Of a DNA stretch of 64,000 nucleotides, positions 44,544 through 55,042 are shown piece by piece. The DNA comes from Saccharothrix espanaensis DSM 44229. Its GTDB lineage: Bacteria > Actinomycetota > Actinomycetes > Mycobacteriales > Pseudonocardiaceae. The stretch covers positions 4,960,001 to 5,024,000 of the forward strand of contig NC_019673.1 of the NCBI RefSeq assembly GCF_000328705.1. Direction: 5' to 3'. Position 1 is the stretch's first letter. Every line of letters starts with the position of its first letter. The position numbers were made by a program, and so were the translations under genes. Under the pieces are notes generated by a model. That model was not told the DNA's origin. It made no database searches and worked only from the letters and a program-made list of their open reading frames with translations.

Positions 44544-46070
44544 ATGGAACCGAACACCCTGATCAGCGACCGTTCTCCGACCGCACGCGGCCGACCGGTC
44601 CCGAGGCGGGGCCTGGTGGCCGTCATGTGCGCCTGTGTGGTGCTCGTCGTCGGGATGGTCGCCGCGATCAACCTCGCCGTGCCCCTGCTCGCCTCCAGCG
44701 CGCTGCGCCCCTCCGCGTCGGCGCTGGTCTGGATCGTCGACGTCTACGTGATCTTCTTCGCCTGCCTGGTGATCCCCGGCGGGGCGGCGGGCGACCGCTT
44801 CGGGCGCAAGGGGGTCGTGCTCGCGGGCCTCGGGCTGTTCGCGGCGGGCTCGCTGGTGTCGGCGGCGGCGCCGGACGTGGCCGTCCTGCTGGTCGGCCGG
44901 GCGGTCACCGGGATCGGGGCCGCCGCCGTGCTGCCCAACACGCTCGCCGTGCTGCTGCACGCCGTCCCCGCCGCGCGCACGGGCGCGACCATCGCCACCT
45001 GGGCGTCGATGACCGGGATCGGCGGGGTGCTCGGCAACGTCGGCGGCGGGGCGGTCCTGTCGGGCGGGTCGTGGCGCTGGCTGTTCATCGCCGCCGTCCC
45101 GGTCGCGCTGGCGCTCGTCGCGCTGGTGGCGCGGATCGCCCCGGTGTCACCGCGCCACGACCGCCGGCTCGACCCGCTGGGCGCGGTGCTGCTGGTCGGC
45201 GCGTCGGTCGCGCTGCTGCTGGGCATCGTGCAGGGTCCGGAAGCCGGCTGGGGCAGTCCGGTCGTCATCGGCGGGTTCGGCTGCGCCGCCGTGCTGTTCA
45301 CGGTGTGGACGGTGGTGGAGCTGAGGGTCGAGCACCCGCTGTTCGACCCCCGGCTGTTGCGCGACCCGGCGCTGCGCAGCGCCTGCCTGGGCATGACGAC
45401 GGTCTTCTTCGGGATGTTCGCGCTGTTCTACGTCAACGCGTCGTTCCTCCAGTACGGCAAGGGGTTCGACGTCCTGCTGACCGGGCTCGGGATCATCCCG
45501 CTGACGGTGCCGATCATCCTGGGCGGCCGGCACGTCGGACGCCTGTCCGGGCGGATCGGTCTCGACGCGACCACCGCGCTCGCGTTCGCGTTCGTCGGCG
45601 GCGGGCTGCTCGGGTTGTCCACCAGCGACGCCCAGACCCCGTACGCCGCCTACGCCGGGTGGCTGGTGGCCACCGGGATCGGGGTGACGCTGGCGCTCCC
45701 GACGCTCTCCGGCGTCATCGCCGGGTCGCTGCCGCCCGATCGCGCCGGGGTCGGCACCGGCCTCCAAGCGACCACCCGCGAGTTCGGCAGCGCGCTCGGC
45801 GTCGCGGTCATCGGCACCGTGCTGACCGCGCGGTTCGTCGCCGCGCTGCCCCCGGACATCCGCGCCGACCACGACCCTCGGACCGTCGCCCAGGCTCTCG
45901 CCACGACCACGGCCGAGCGCGCGCACGAGGTCGTCACCGCGTTCGTCTCGGCGACGGGCGGCGCGCTGCGGGTGATCGGCGTGGCGGTGCTGGTCCTGGG
46001 CGCGCTCGTCGTCGGGGAGTCCCTGCTGTCCCGGTCGACCCGCGAACCGTCGCGGGCCGGGCAGCGATAG
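44544..46070 (+). CDS. MFS multidrug exporter, 14-TM DHA2 type
   Basis: A 508-residue inner-membrane transporter with about 14 hydrophobic helices. It begins after a polar 25-residue N-terminus with LVAVMCACVVLVVGMVAAINLAVPLL; motif A reads GDRFGRKGVVL, motif B is around GRAVTGIGAAAVLPNTLAVL, and motif C-like GATIATWASMTGIGGVLGNVGGG marks an antiporter. Drug:H+ antiporters of this branch export antibiotics or biocides. Expression is probably controlled by the divergent LysR gene. Confidence 0.9.
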   Translation: MEPNTLISDRSPTARGRPVPRRGLVAVMCACVVLVVGMVAAINLAVPLLASSALRPSASALVWIVDVYVIFFACLVIPGGAAGDRFGRKGVVLAGLGLFAAGSLVSAAAPDVAVLLVGRAVTGIGAAAVLPNTLAVLLHAVPAARTGATIATWASMTGIGGVLGNVGGGAVLSGGSWRWLFIAAVPVALALVALVARIAPVSPRHDRRLDPLGAVLLVGASVALLLGIVQGPEAGWGSPVVIGGFGCAAVLFTVWTVVELRVEHPLFDPRLLRDPALRSACLGMTTVFFGMFALFYVNASFLQYGKGFDVLLTGLGIIPLTVPIILGGRHVGRLSGRIGLDATTALAFAFVGGGLLGLSTSDAQTPYAAYAGWLVATGIGVTLALPTLSGVIAGSLPPDRAGVGTGLQATTREFGSALGVAVIGTVLTARFVAALPPDIRADHDPRTVAQALATTTAERAHEVVTAFVSATGGALRVIGVAVLVLGALVVGESLLSRSTREPSRAGQR

Positions 46071-46083
46071 GTCGCACCGGCAC

Positions 46084-47331
46084 TCACCCGACCGTCGAGG
46101 CGTCGGCCGGTGGCCGGTCGAGGGCACGGAGCCGGCCGGTCCCGGTGGCCACGACCGACAGCCCCACCACCCAGGCGGCGAAGACCAGTGACGTGGCGCG
46201 CGGTGTGCCGAGATCGAGCAGCACGCCGACCGCCGCGCCGCCGACCGGCACCGCGGCCCAGATCAGCAGGCTGAACGCGGTGCCGACCCGGCCGCGCAGG
46301 TGGTCGGGCGTGACCTCCAGCTGGAAGCTGAGCGCGGCGATCCCGAAGCACGGCATGGACACCGAGAACAGCGCCAGCACCACCCCGACCACGATGGGCG
46401 CGGTCGAGAACGCCGGCACCACCCACAGCGCGCCTTGCAGCCACAACACCGACAGCAGCAGGCCACCCAGCCCGAGCCGGTCCTTCAGGCGCGGCGCGAC
46501 CAGCGCACCGATCACCCCGCCGATGCCGAGCGCGGAGAACAGCACGCCGATCGTGGCCGACGACGCGCCCGAGTCGCGCACCACGACGATGGCCACCAGG
46601 GTGACGCCGGAGATCGCCAGTTGCAGGCCGGCGGCGGTGAGCGCGATCAGCCGGAGCGCCGCGTGGTTCCACAGCCACCGCACACCCGCCACGACCTCGG
46701 CCCGCAACGAGCCGCGCGGCGTCGAACCCGCGCTCGGCGAGTCGCCATCGCGGAAGTCGGTGCGCACGAACGCCAGGCAGAGCGCCGAGACGAGGAACGA
46801 CAGCGCGTCGACGAGGAACGGCAGGCCGCGGGCGAACTGGAGCAGCACGCCGCCGATCGGACCCGCGACCACCCCGCACGCCGACTGCGCGGTCCCCTGG
46901 GCCGACACCGCGGCGGTCAGCTGCTCCTTGCGCACGACGTTCGGCAGGCACGCGCCTTCCGCGGCGTTGAAGAACACGTAGAGCACTCCCCCGAGGAAGC
47001 CCGCGACGAACACGTGCACGGGGGTGAGCACGCCGAGCGCCAACGCCACCGGGATGGTCGCCATGTTCACCGCCCGCGCCAGGTCGCAGGCGATCATCGT
47101 GCGCTTGCGGTTCCAGCGGTCCGCCAGCGCGCCCGCGACCAGCCCGAACAGCAGGTACGGCACCGCGCGCACGGCGGCGAGCGCGCCGGCGGCCGTCGGC
47201 GACCCGGTGAGCGCGAGCATCAGCAGCGGGTAGGCGAGCTGGGAGACGCCGTTGCCGAACTCCGAGAGCGCCTGCCCGCTCCACACCAGCCGGAAGTCCC
47301 GGTTGCGCCAGATCGACGGGCCGGCCGTCAC
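46084..47331 (-). CDS. MFS transporter, 12-TM type
   Basis: A 415-residue inner-membrane transporter with about 12 helices. It starts with [34 protein letters not shown] and has the motif A-like [14 protein letters not shown], typical of the MFS_3/EntS-like branch that exports siderophores or macrolides. Its GTG overlaps the stop of the upstream zinc-finger/HTH gene (GTGA), so the two are one operon, and a palindrome in front of that operon is a likely operator. Confidence 0.88.
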   Translation of the reverse strand: MTAGPSIWRNRDFRLVWSGQALSEFGNGVSQLAYPLLMLALTGSPTAAGALAAVRAVPYLLFGLVAGALADRWNRKRTMIACDLARAVNMATIPVALALGVLTPVHVFVAGFLGGVLYVFFNAAEGACLPNVVRKEQLTAAVSAQGTAQSACGVVAGPIGGVLLQFARGLPFLVDALSFLVSALCLAFVRTDFRDGDSPSAGSTPRGSLRAEVVAGVRWLWNHAALRLIALTAAGLQLAISGVTLVAIVVVRDSGASSATIGVLFSALGIGGVIGALVAPRLKDRLGLGGLLLSVLWLQGALWVVPAFSTAPIVVGVVLALFSVSMPCFGIAALSFQLEVTPDHLRGRVGTAFSLLIWAAVPVGGAAVGVLLDLGTPRATSLVFAAWVVGLSVVATGTGRLRALDRPPADASTVG

Positions 47332-47678
47332 CGCGCGAACCGCTCCCACGCCGACTGGCGGGTCATCCCCAGTGCGGTGCCGATGTCGGCCCACGTCACC
47401 CCGCGCGTCCGCAGCTCGGAGACGCGTTCGCGCAAGCCCACCTCGATCCGCGACGCGGTCGCGGCGATCCGCGGCAGGTGCGCGAGCAGCTGCTCGTCGG
47501 TCATCACCGACCACTCCGGCACGCCCGCCTCGACCTCCGACCGATCGGCGTCGAGGATGTCGACGCACTTGGCGACGCATTCGTCGCAGATGTGGATCCC
47601 CGGGCCCGCGATCACCTTCCGGACCTCCGCCGCGGGCTTGCCGCAGAACGAGCACCACGGCGAGAACGCCTCCGGCAT
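47328..47678 (-). CDS. ClpX-type C4 zinc finger protein with C-terminal HTH
   Basis: A 116-residue regulator-like protein. The N-terminal half is the zinc-binding domain of ClpX without the ATPase: [19 protein letters not shown] then ICDECVAKC. The C-terminal part (about 85-116) reads [21 protein letters not shown], a helix-turn-helix of the sigma-4/XRE type. Zinc finger plus HTH proteins of this layout are found in actinomycetes as probable small regulators. The ATG at 47678 has GGAGGT at seven bases; an in-frame GTG lies three codons upstream. It is transcribed with the MFS gene and may control it through the palindrome at 47696. Confidence 0.75.
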   Translation of the reverse strand: MPEAFSPWCSFCGKPAAEVRKVIAGPGIHICDECVAKCVDILDADRSEVEAGVPEWSVMTDEQLLAHLPRIAATASRIEVGLRERVSELRTRGVTWADIGTALGMTRQSAWERFAR

Positions 47679-47695
47679 GCCGACCACCTCCCGCT

Positions 47696-47718
47696 GTTGT
47701 CAGGCGCTGCCTGACAAC
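47696..47718. promoter_or_regulatory. 23-bp palindrome, candidate operator
   Basis: GTTGTCAGGC at 47696-47705 and GCCTGACAAC at 47709-47718 form perfect 10-bp arms with a three-base centre, 18 bp before the zinc-finger/HTH start. The size and symmetry fit a dimeric repressor site. Confidence 0.55.
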
Positions 47719-48349
47719 GCCGGATGGTAGGGCCGGCGGTCCGACCTATACAACCCCGGCGAATCCGGAGACTGCGCGATCGCACCCACTACCGAACACC
47801 GGCGGTGTGGCCCGTCCCGCATACCACCGGACGTGGCCACGCCGGCGGCGGCGACGTGGCCGGACCGGCTCGCCGGACACCGTCGCCGACGGCTCAACTC
47901 CGTTACGGGCAACGGCCTCGCGGGTTCGGTCGCGGCCGGGCGCGGCGGGGGCGGGCGGGCTGGCCGACAGCGATCGCCGCGGTATGGGGGCGGGGTTCGT
48001 TACCGCCGGGTACCGCTCATGTCCACCCCCCGAAGGAGGCGGGTCCGTCCGGCGGGTGCGGAGAACCCTCCAACGGCGCAGGGGTCCCGCCGCCGATCGT
48101 GTGTGCGCTCGGTCATAGTTCCCGGGTTTCTCGTGATAGTTCGATGTCCGGGCTGTGAAGCCCCCGTGTCATCGCGGGAGCGGGCACCCGCGCTGTCCGG
48201 CAACTGCGCAGATGGGCGACGTCACGTGGAAACCGGCACCGCCCGGTTCCACACCGCGCAGCACGAAGGTTCGGGGCGTTGACGCGACGCACCGCGCTGC
48301 CTTGACTACCCGATGTCATCGGCCGGCTCGTGTCGAATGGGAGTGGCGG
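47719..48349. promoter_or_regulatory. Intergenic region before the megasynthase operon
   Basis: About 630 bp between the operon at 47678 and the megasynthase genes, transcribed away from each other. No gene is supported; the open frames here are G+C-driven. It must contain the operon promoter. GGAG at 48340-48343 is the ribosome-binding site of the first megasynthase gene. Confidence 0.55.
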
Positions 48350-51300
48350 ATGCGGACGAACCCCTGCGAGCTGGTCATCGCGGTCAACCCGGTGCACCAC
48401 CCGGCACCCCGGCTGACCGCGACCGCGGCCCGCGCGGGCGGCCTCGGTGTGCTGGAGCTGTCCACGAGCGACCCTCGGGCAGCCGCCGACGCGCTGGACC
48501 GCGCCGCGCGGTGGACCGCCGGGCGCTTCGGCGTGCGCGTGCGGCCCGGCTGCGCGGTGCCCGACCTGCCCGACGCGGCCGACACCGTGCTGCTGGCCGA
48601 CCCGGCGCGCACCGCCGCCGACTTCCCCGGCCGGCGGGTGCTGGTCGAGGTGGTCGACCTCGCCGAGGCGCGCGCCGCCGTGGCCGCCGGCGCGGCCGGG
48701 CTGGTCGTGCGCGGCCGGGAGGCCGGCGGCCGGGTCGGCGGGCTGAGCACGTTCGTGCTGCTGCAACAGGTCCTCGCCGCCGTGTCGATACCGGTGTGGG
48801 CGGCGGGCGGCATCGGGCCGCACACCGCCGCCGCCGCGGTCGCGGGCGGCGCCGCCGGCGTCGTGCTGGACACCCAGCTCGCGCTGTTCGCCGACGCCGG
48901 GCTGCCCGCCGAGCTGACCGCCGCGCTGGACGGGCTGGACGGCTCGGAAACCGTCGTGCACCAGGGGTACCGGGTGCTGCGCCGGCGCGGTCCGGGCGCG
49001 CCCGCGCTGCCCGCCGACGGGATCGCCGAGCGGCTCGGCCCCGACCTGCGCACCCAGTACCAGCCGGTCGGCCAGGACGTGGCGCTGGCCGCCGCCTTCG
49101 CCCGCCGCTGGCGCGACGCCGGCGCGGCCGTGCGCGGGGTGCGGGACGCGGTGCTCGCCGCGCTGGCCGACGACGTGGCCGCGCGGGTCCTCGCACCCGG
49201 CTCGACCGGGGCGCGCCGGCTCGGCACCGCGCTGCCCGTCGTGCAGGGGCCGATGACCCGGGTCAGCGACAGCCCCGGGTTCGCCGCGGCCGTCGCCGAC
49301 GACGGCGGCCTGCCGTTCCTGGCGCTCGCGCTGTCCGGCCCGGAGCAGACCCGCGACCTGCTCACAGGCACCCGCGACGCGCTCGGCGACCGGCCGTGGG
49401 GCGTGGGCGTGCTCGGGTTCGCCGCCGAGGACGTGCGCGCCGCGCAGCTCGCCGTGGTCAAGGAGGTCCGGCCGACCCACGCGATCATCGCGGGCGGGCG
49501 GCCCGCGCAGGCCGCCGACCTGGAGGCGTCGGGCGTCTCGGCGTTCCTGCACGTGCCCTCGCCGGGCCTGCTGCGCCAGTTCCTCGCGGCGGGCGCGCGC
49601 AAGTTCGTGTTCGAGGGCGCGGAGTGCGGCGGCCACGTGGGCCCGCGGCACAGCTTCCCGCTGTGGGAGTCCCAGGTGGACGTCCTGCTCGAACACCTCG
49701 CCGGGGGCGCCGGCGAAGACCTCACGGTGCTGTTCGCGGGCGGCGTCCACGACGAGCGGTCGGCCGCCATGGTCGCCGCGCTGGCCGCGCCGCTGGCCCG
49801 CGCCGGGGTCGGCGTCGGCGTGCTGATGGGCACCGCCTACCTGTTCACCGAGGAGGCCGTGGGCACCGGCGCGATCGGCCCGGTGTTCCAGCGCCACGTC
49901 GTCGCCGCCGACCGCACCGACCTGCTGGAGACCGCGCCCGGCCACGCCACCCGGTGCGTGCGCAGCGGTTTCACCGAGGACTTCACGGCGTTGCGCGACG
50001 ACCTGCGCGGCGCGGGCGTGCCCGAGCGCGAGGCGTGGGACCGGCTGGAGCGCTTCAACGTCGGCCGGCTGCGGGTGGCCAGCAAGGGCATCGAGCGGGT
50101 CGGCGACGACCTGCGGCCCGTGCCGGCGGAGCGGCAGGCGGCCGAGGGCATGTTCATGGCCGGTGACGTGAGCGTGCTGCGCCACGACGTCACCACGATC
50201 GCCGGGCTGCACGAGTCGGTGGGCGCGGGGGCGTCCCGGTGGCTGGCCGATCGCCTCGCCGCGCTGCGCGCCGACCTGGTCGAGCCGGTGACCGAGCCGG
50301 AGCCCGCGCCGCTGCGGGTCGCGGTGATCGGGATGGCGTGCGTGTTCCCCGGCGCGAGCGGCCTGGACTCGTTCTGGGCCAACGTCCTGTCCGGCGCCGA
50401 CAGCGTCACCGAGGTCCCGGCGCAGCGCTGGGACGCGGAGCTGTACTACGACCCGGACGGCACCGGCGAGCGCACACCGTCGCGGTGGGGCGGGTTCCTG
50501 CCGCGCATCCCGTTCGACCCGCTGGCCTACGGCATCCCGCCCGCGTCGCTGGGCGCGATCGAGCCCGTGCAGCTGCTGGCGCTGGAGATGTCGCGCCGGG
50601 CGCTGGAGGACGCGGGCTACCCGCACACGGGCGCGGACCACCGCCGCACGTCCGTGGTGTTCGGCGCGGAGGCGGGCAGCGACCTGTCCAACGCCACCAC
50701 GCTGCGGACCGTCCTGCCCTCCTACACCGGCACCCTGCCCCCGGCCCTGGACGCCCAACTCCCCCGGCTCACCGAGGACTCGTTCCCCGGAATGCTGGCC
50801 AACGTCATCGCGGGCCGGGTCGCCAACCGGCTCGACCTCGGCGGCGCGAACTACACCGTCGACGCGGCCTGCGCGTCGTCGCTGACCGCCGTCGACGTGG
50901 CCTGCAAGGAGCTGGTCACCGGAACCAGCGACCTGGTCGTGTGCGGCGGCGCGGACCTGCACAACGGCATCAACGACTACCTGCTCTTCTCCTCGGTGCA
51001 CGCGCTGTCGCCCAGCGGGCGCTCGGCCACGTTCGACCGGTCCGCCGACGGCATCGCGCTGGGCGAGGGCGTGGCGTGCGTGGTGCTCAAGCGCCTGGAC
51101 GACGCCGTCCGCGACGGCGACCGGGTGTACGCGGTGATCGACGGCGTCGGCAGCGCCAGCGACGGCCGCGCGCTCGGCCTGACCGCCCCGCGCCCCGAGG
51201 GCCAGCGCGCCGCGCTCGCCCGCGCCTACCGGATGGCCGGGGTGTCCCCCGCCCGGGTCGGCCTGGTGGAGGCGCACGGCACCGGCACGGTCGTCGGCGA

Positions 51301-54300
51301 CCGGACCGAGCTGCGCACCCTGACCGAGGTGTTCACCGAGGCGGGCGCGGAGGTCGGGTCGTGCGCGCTGGGCTCGGTGAAGTCCCAGATCGGGCACACC
51401 AAGTGCGCGGCGGGGCTGGCCGGGCTGATCAAGGCGGCGCTGGCCGTGCACCACGGCGTGCGCCCGCCGACGCTGCACCTGAGCGAGCCCAACCCGGAGT
51501 GGGACGCCGGGCGCAGCCCGTTCGCCTTCCACACCGCAGCCCGGCCGTGGGCCGCGCCGGCCGCCGAGCGGATCGCCGGGGTGAGCGCGTTCGGGTTCGG
51601 CGGCACCAACTTCCACGTCGTCCTGCGCGCCCACGACCAGGCACCCGCCGCGCACGCGCTGCACGAGTGGCCCGCCGAGCTGTTCCTGTTCCGGGGCACC
51701 GATCCGGCGGCTGCCGGACGTGCCGCGGCGGCGTTGCTCGACCAGGTCGAGGCCACGCCCGCGGCGCGGTTGCGGGACTTCGCGCGCGGCGCGGCGACCA
51801 AGGCGGACGTCGCCGCGGCACGGGGCGACCGGGTCTGGCTGGCCGTGGTGGCCGCCGACGTGGCCCAGTTGCGGGAACGGCTGCGGACCGCCGCGTCCGG
51901 TGTCGGCGAGGGCGTGTTCGCCGCCGACGTCGAGGAGACCGCGCTGACCGGCTCGCTCGCGTTCCTCTACCCCGGGCAGGGCAGCCAGCGGCCCGGGATG
52001 CTGGCCGACCTGCTGGTGGCCTTCCCCGAGCTGCACCGGTACCTGGAGCTGGGCCGGCCGTGGGCGGACGCGCTCTACCCGCCGGCCGCGTTCGACCCGG
52101 AGTCCCGGGCCGCGCAGCACGCCCGGATCACCGACACCGCCGTCGCCCAGCCCGCGCTCGGCGTGGTGGAACTGGCCGCCACGGACCTGCTCGCCGCGGT
52201 CGGCGTGCGGCCGGACGCGGTGGCCGGGCACAGCTACGGCGAACTGGTCGCGCTGGCCGCCGCCGGCGTGTTCGACCCGGCCGACCTGCTCGCCGCCAGC
52301 GCCGCCCGCGCCGAGGCGATCCTGGCCCAGGTGCGCGACGGCGACCCCGGCACGATGGCGGCGGTGTCCGGGCCGGCCGAGCAGGTGGCGGCCGTGCTGC
52401 GGGACGCGGGCCTGCCCGTGGTGGCGGCGAACCGGAACTCGCCGGAGCAGACCGTGGTGTCCGGGCCGACGGACGCGGTGGCGTCGGCGGTGGTGGCGTT
52501 GCGGGCGGCCGGGTGGTCGGCCAAGCCGCTCCCGGTGGCGTGCGCGTTCCACAGCCCGCTGGTCGCGGGCGCGGGCGCGGTGTTCCGCCGGGTGCTCGAC
52601 GGGCTGCCGCTGCGCGCGCCGACCGTGCCGGTGTGGGCCAACCGGACCGCCGAGACCTACCCGGGCTCCGCCGACGCGGTGCGCGCCGGGCTGGCCGCCC
52701 AGATCGGCGCACCGGTCCGGTTCGCCGAGCAGGTCGAGGCCATGCACGCGGCCGGCGTGCGGGTGTTCGTCGAGGTCGGCCCCGGTCGGGTGCTCAGCGG
52801 CCTGGTGTCGGCGGTGCTCGGCGACCGGCCGCACCGGGTGGTGCACCTGGGCACCGGCCTGCCCGGCTTCCTCACCGCCCTGGCCCGGCTCGCGGTCGCC
52901 GGGGTGGACGTGCGGACCGGGCCGCTGGTGCGCGGCCGGGACGCCGCGGACCCGTCCGCCGTACCGGCACCGCCCGGGTGGACCGTCGACGGCCACCTGG
53001 TGCGGCGCGCGGACGGCACCAGCCAACCCGGCGCGCTGCGCCCCGCCCAACGGATCTCGGAGCCGATCGTGCCCCCACACCAGCCCCAGTCGTCCGATGC
53101 GCTGGTCGCCGACTTCCTGCGCACCAGCCGCGAGATGATCGCCGCGCAGCGCGACGTGCTGATGACCTACTTCGGCGCGACCGGGGTGGCCGCGCCGCCC
53201 GTCGCGCGGGCGCTGGAGGCGGTGCCCGCGCCGGTCGCGCACGCCGTGCTGGAGGCGGTCGCCCCGCAGGTCACCCCGGCGGCGCTCGCCGAGGCCCCGG
53301 CCGCGTCGGGCCCGATGGACGTGCTGCGGACCGTGGTGGAGGTGGTGGCCGAGCGCACCGGCTACCCGGTGGAGATGGTCGAGCCCGGCCTGGACCTGGA
53401 GGCCGACCTCAGCGTCGACTCGATCAAGCGGGCCGAGATCGCGGGCGAGATCGCCACCCGGCTGGGGCTCGACGCCGGCGCGGGCGAGGCCCTCGAAGCG
53501 CTCACCGCCGCCCGGACCGCCGCCGCCATCGCCGACCTCATCGAACAGCGCCGGTCGGCCGTGCCGGGTGTGGCTGTCTCGAACGAACCGGGCGCGAACG
53601 AACCAGGCACGAACGAACCAGGCACGGACGTCGGGCCGGCCGACGCCGAGGCGCTGGTCATCGCGCCGCAGCGGCTGGTGTTCGAGGAGCACGACCTCGC
53701 CGGGCCCGCCCGGGACGTGCGCGGCACGCGGGTCGTGGTCGTCGGCGCGCGGGACGACGCCGTGGCCGAGGCGCTGCGGGCCGCCGGCGTCGAGACCGGT
53801 GCCGAGGTCGCGGGCGCGTTCGTCGTGCACCTGGGCTCGCTCGACGCCGACGAGTCGCCGCTGCCCGAGGAGTTCCCGCGCATCCAGTCGCTGCTCGCGG
53901 CCGGGCCGCGCGGCCTGCTGGCGGTGGACCGGCGCGAGGTCGGCGCGGTGTCCGGGCTGCGCGGGTTCTTCCGCACGGTGGCCCGCGAGTACCCGGACCT
54001 GGTCGCCACGCTGGTCGAGGTGCCGGCCGACGCCGGGCCGGCCGCGGTGGCCGCCGCGCTGGTCGCCGAACTCGCCGCCGCCGACCACGAACCCGTGGTG
54101 CTCGCCGGGCCCGGCAGCCGGCGCGGCCTGCGGCTGACCGTGATTTACCTCGGTCCGGTCGCCGCCGCCGGTGCCGGTCCGGCGGGCGACGGCGCGGCCG
54201 AGGCCGACGCCGCCGGGCTGGACCGCGACGCCGTCGTGCTGCTGGCCGGCGGCGCGCGCGGGATCACCGCCCGGTTCGCCCGCGCGCTGGCCGCGGCCGG

Positions 54301-55042
54301 GCGCTGCAAGCTCGAACTGCTCGGCCGCACGCCCGCGCCGACCGGCCCGGAGGACGCCGACCTCGCCGGCGCGGCCGACCGCGCCGCGCTGCGCGCCGCG
54401 TTCCTGGCCCGGGGCCTGACCTCGCCCGCCGAGGTCGAACGGGCGGTGGGCGCGGCCGTCGCCGAGCGGGAGGTCCGCACCACCCTGGCCGACCTGGGCG
54501 ACCTGGCCCGCTACCACTCGGTGGACGTGCTCGACGCCGAAGCGGTGCGCGCCACCGTGAAGCGGGTGCACGACGAGCACGGCCGGCTGGACGCGGTGGT
54601 CTACGCGGCGGGCGTGATCGAGGACAAGCTGATCGAGGCCAAGTCGGTCGAGTCGTTCAGGCGGGTGTTCGGGACCAAGGTGGACGGCGCGCGCACGCTG
54701 CTCGACGCGGTCGACGCGCTGCCCGACGGCCCCCGGTACGCGGTGCTGTTCGGCAGCATCGCCGCCGCGCTGGGCAACCGGGGCCAGTGCGACTACGCCG
54801 CGGCCAACGACGCGCTGGAGGAACTGGGCCGGCGCTGGTCGCGTCCCGGCCGGCGCGGCCTGACCGTCCACTGGGGACCGTGGGCGGGCGGCGGCATGGT
54901 CTCGCCGGAGCTGGCCCGCTCCTACGCCGCGCGCGGCGTCGCGCTGATCGACCCCGAGGAGGGGCCGCTGAGCCTGCTGCGGGAACTGGCCTGGGGTCCG
55001 GCCGACGTGCACGCCGTCGTCAGCTCCGCGTCCGGCTGGTGA
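48350..55042 (+). CDS. PUFA-synthase-like type I PKS: NPD-NPD-KS-AT-ACP-KR
   Basis: A 2230-residue iterative-type megasynthase. Two nitronate-monooxygenase/PfaD-like flavin barrels lead: the first (about 5-250; VNPVHHP, IPVWAAGGIG) has REAGGRVG with R128 where the second (about 290-590; VVQGPMTRVSD) has the usual GAECGGHVG with H429. The KS (655-1090) has catalytic C841 in DAACASSL plus EAHGTGT and IGHTKCAAG. The AT (about 1200-1500) has GHSYGE with S1295. The single ACP (about 1655-1735) shows the PUFA-type LSVDSIKRAEI with S1691, and a KR follows (about 1955-2230; AGGARGIT, VVYAAGVIED). PfaD-type barrels act as enoyl reductases in PUFA synthases. There is no thioesterase. ATG at 48350 follows GGAG by six bases. 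The stop overlaps the next GTG. Confidence 0.93.
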   Translation: MRTNPCELVIAVNPVHHPAPRLTATAARAGGLGVLELSTSDPRAAADALDRAARWTAGRFGVRVRPGCAVPDLPDAADTVLLADPARTAADFPGRRVLVEVVDLAEARAAVAAGAAGLVVRGREAGGRVGGLSTFVLLQQVLAAVSIPVWAAGGIGPHTAAAAVAGGAAGVVLDTQLALFADAGLPAELTAALDGLDGSETVVHQGYRVLRRRGPGAPALPADGIAERLGPDLRTQYQPVGQDVALAAAFARRWRDAGAAVRGVRDAVLAALADDVAARVLAPGSTGARRLGTALPVVQGPMTRVSDSPGFAAAVADDGGLPFLALALSGPEQTRDLLTGTRDALGDRPWGVGVLGFAAEDVRAAQLAVVKEVRPTHAIIAGGRPAQAADLEASGVSAFLHVPSPGLLRQFLAAGARKFVFEGAECGGHVGPRHSFPLWESQVDVLLEHLAGGAGEDLTVLFAGGVHDERSAAMVAALAAPLARAGVGVGVLMGTAYLFTEEAVGTGAIGPVFQRHVVAADRTDLLETAPGHATRCVRSGFTEDFTALRDDLRGAGVPEREAWDRLERFNVGRLRVASKGIERVGDDLRPVPAERQAAEGMFMAGDVSVLRHDVTTIAGLHESVGAGASRWLADRLAALRADLVEPVTEPEPAPLRVAVIGMACVFPGASGLDSFWANVLSGADSVTEVPAQRWDAELYYDPDGTGERTPSRWGGFLPRIPFDPLAYGIPPASLGAIEPVQLLALEMSRRALEDAGYPHTGADHRRTSVVFGAEAGSDLSNATTLRTVLPSYTGTLPPALDAQLPRLTEDSFPGMLANVIAGRVANRLDLGGANYTVDAACASSLTAVDVACKELVTGTSDLVVCGGADLHNGINDYLLFSSVHALSPSGRSATFDRSADGIALGEGVACVVLKRLDDAVRDGDRVYAVIDGVGSASDGRALGLTAPRPEGQRAALARAYRMAGVSPARVGLVEAHGTGTVVGDRTELRTLTEVFTEAGAEVGSCALGSVKSQIGHTKCAAGLAGLIKAALAVHHGVRPPTLHLSEPNPEWDAGRSPFAFHTAARPWAAPAAERIAGVSAFGFGGTNFHVVLRAHDQAPAAHALHEWPAELFLFRGTDPAAAGRAAAALLDQVEATPAARLRDFARGAATKADVAAARGDRVWLAVVAADVAQLRERLRTAASGVGEGVFAADVEETALTGSLAFLYPGQGSQRPGMLADLLVAFPELHRYLELGRPWADALYPPAAFDPESRAAQHARITDTAVAQPALGVVELAATDLLAAVGVRPDAVAGHSYGELVALAAAGVFDPADLLAASAARAEAILAQVRDGDPGTMAAVSGPAEQVAAVLRDAGLPVVAANRNSPEQTVVSGPTDAVASAVVALRAAGWSAKPLPVACAFHSPLVAGAGAVFRRVLDGLPLRAPTVPVWANRTAETYPGSADAVRAGLAAQIGAPVRFAEQVEAMHAAGVRVFVEVGPGRVLSGLVSAVLGDRPHRVVHLGTGLPGFLTALARLAVAGVDVRTGPLVRGRDAADPSAVPAPPGWTVDGHLVRRADGTSQPGALRPAQRISEPIVPPHQPQSSDALVADFLRTSREMIAAQRDVLMTYFGATGVAAPPVARALEAVPAPVAHAVLEAVAPQVTPAALAEAPAASGPMDVLRTVVEVVAERTGYPVEMVEPGLDLEADLSVDSIKRAEIAGEIATRLGLDAGAGEALEALTAARTAAAIADLIEQRRSAVPGVAVSNEPGANEPGTNEPGTDVGPADAEALVIAPQRLVFEEHDLAGPARDVRGTRVVVVGARDDAVAEALRAAGVETGAEVAGAFVVHLGSLDADESPLPEEFPRIQSLLAAGPRGLLAVDRREVGAVSGLRGFFRTVAREYPDLVATLVEVPADAGPAAVAAALVAELAAADHEPVVLAGPGSRRGLRLTVIYLGPVAAAGAGPAGDGAAEADAAGLDRDAVVLLAGGARGITARFARALAAAGRCKLELLGRTPAPTGPEDADLAGAADRAALRAAFLARGLTSPAEVERAVGAAVAEREVRTTLADLGDLARYHSVDVLDAEAVRATVKRVHDEHGRLDAVVYAAGVIEDKLIEAKSVESFRRVFGTKVDGARTLLDAVDALPDGPRYAVLFGSIAAALGNRGQCDYAAANDALEELGRRWSRPGRRGLTVHWGPWAGGGMVSPELARSYAARGVALIDPEEGPLSLLRELAWGPADVHAVVSSASGW

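Noticed and set aside
48113..55012. 2299-codon minus-strand open frame opposite the first megasynthase
   Set aside because: Composition is driven by the codon bias of the real gene on the other strand; no domain is visible.
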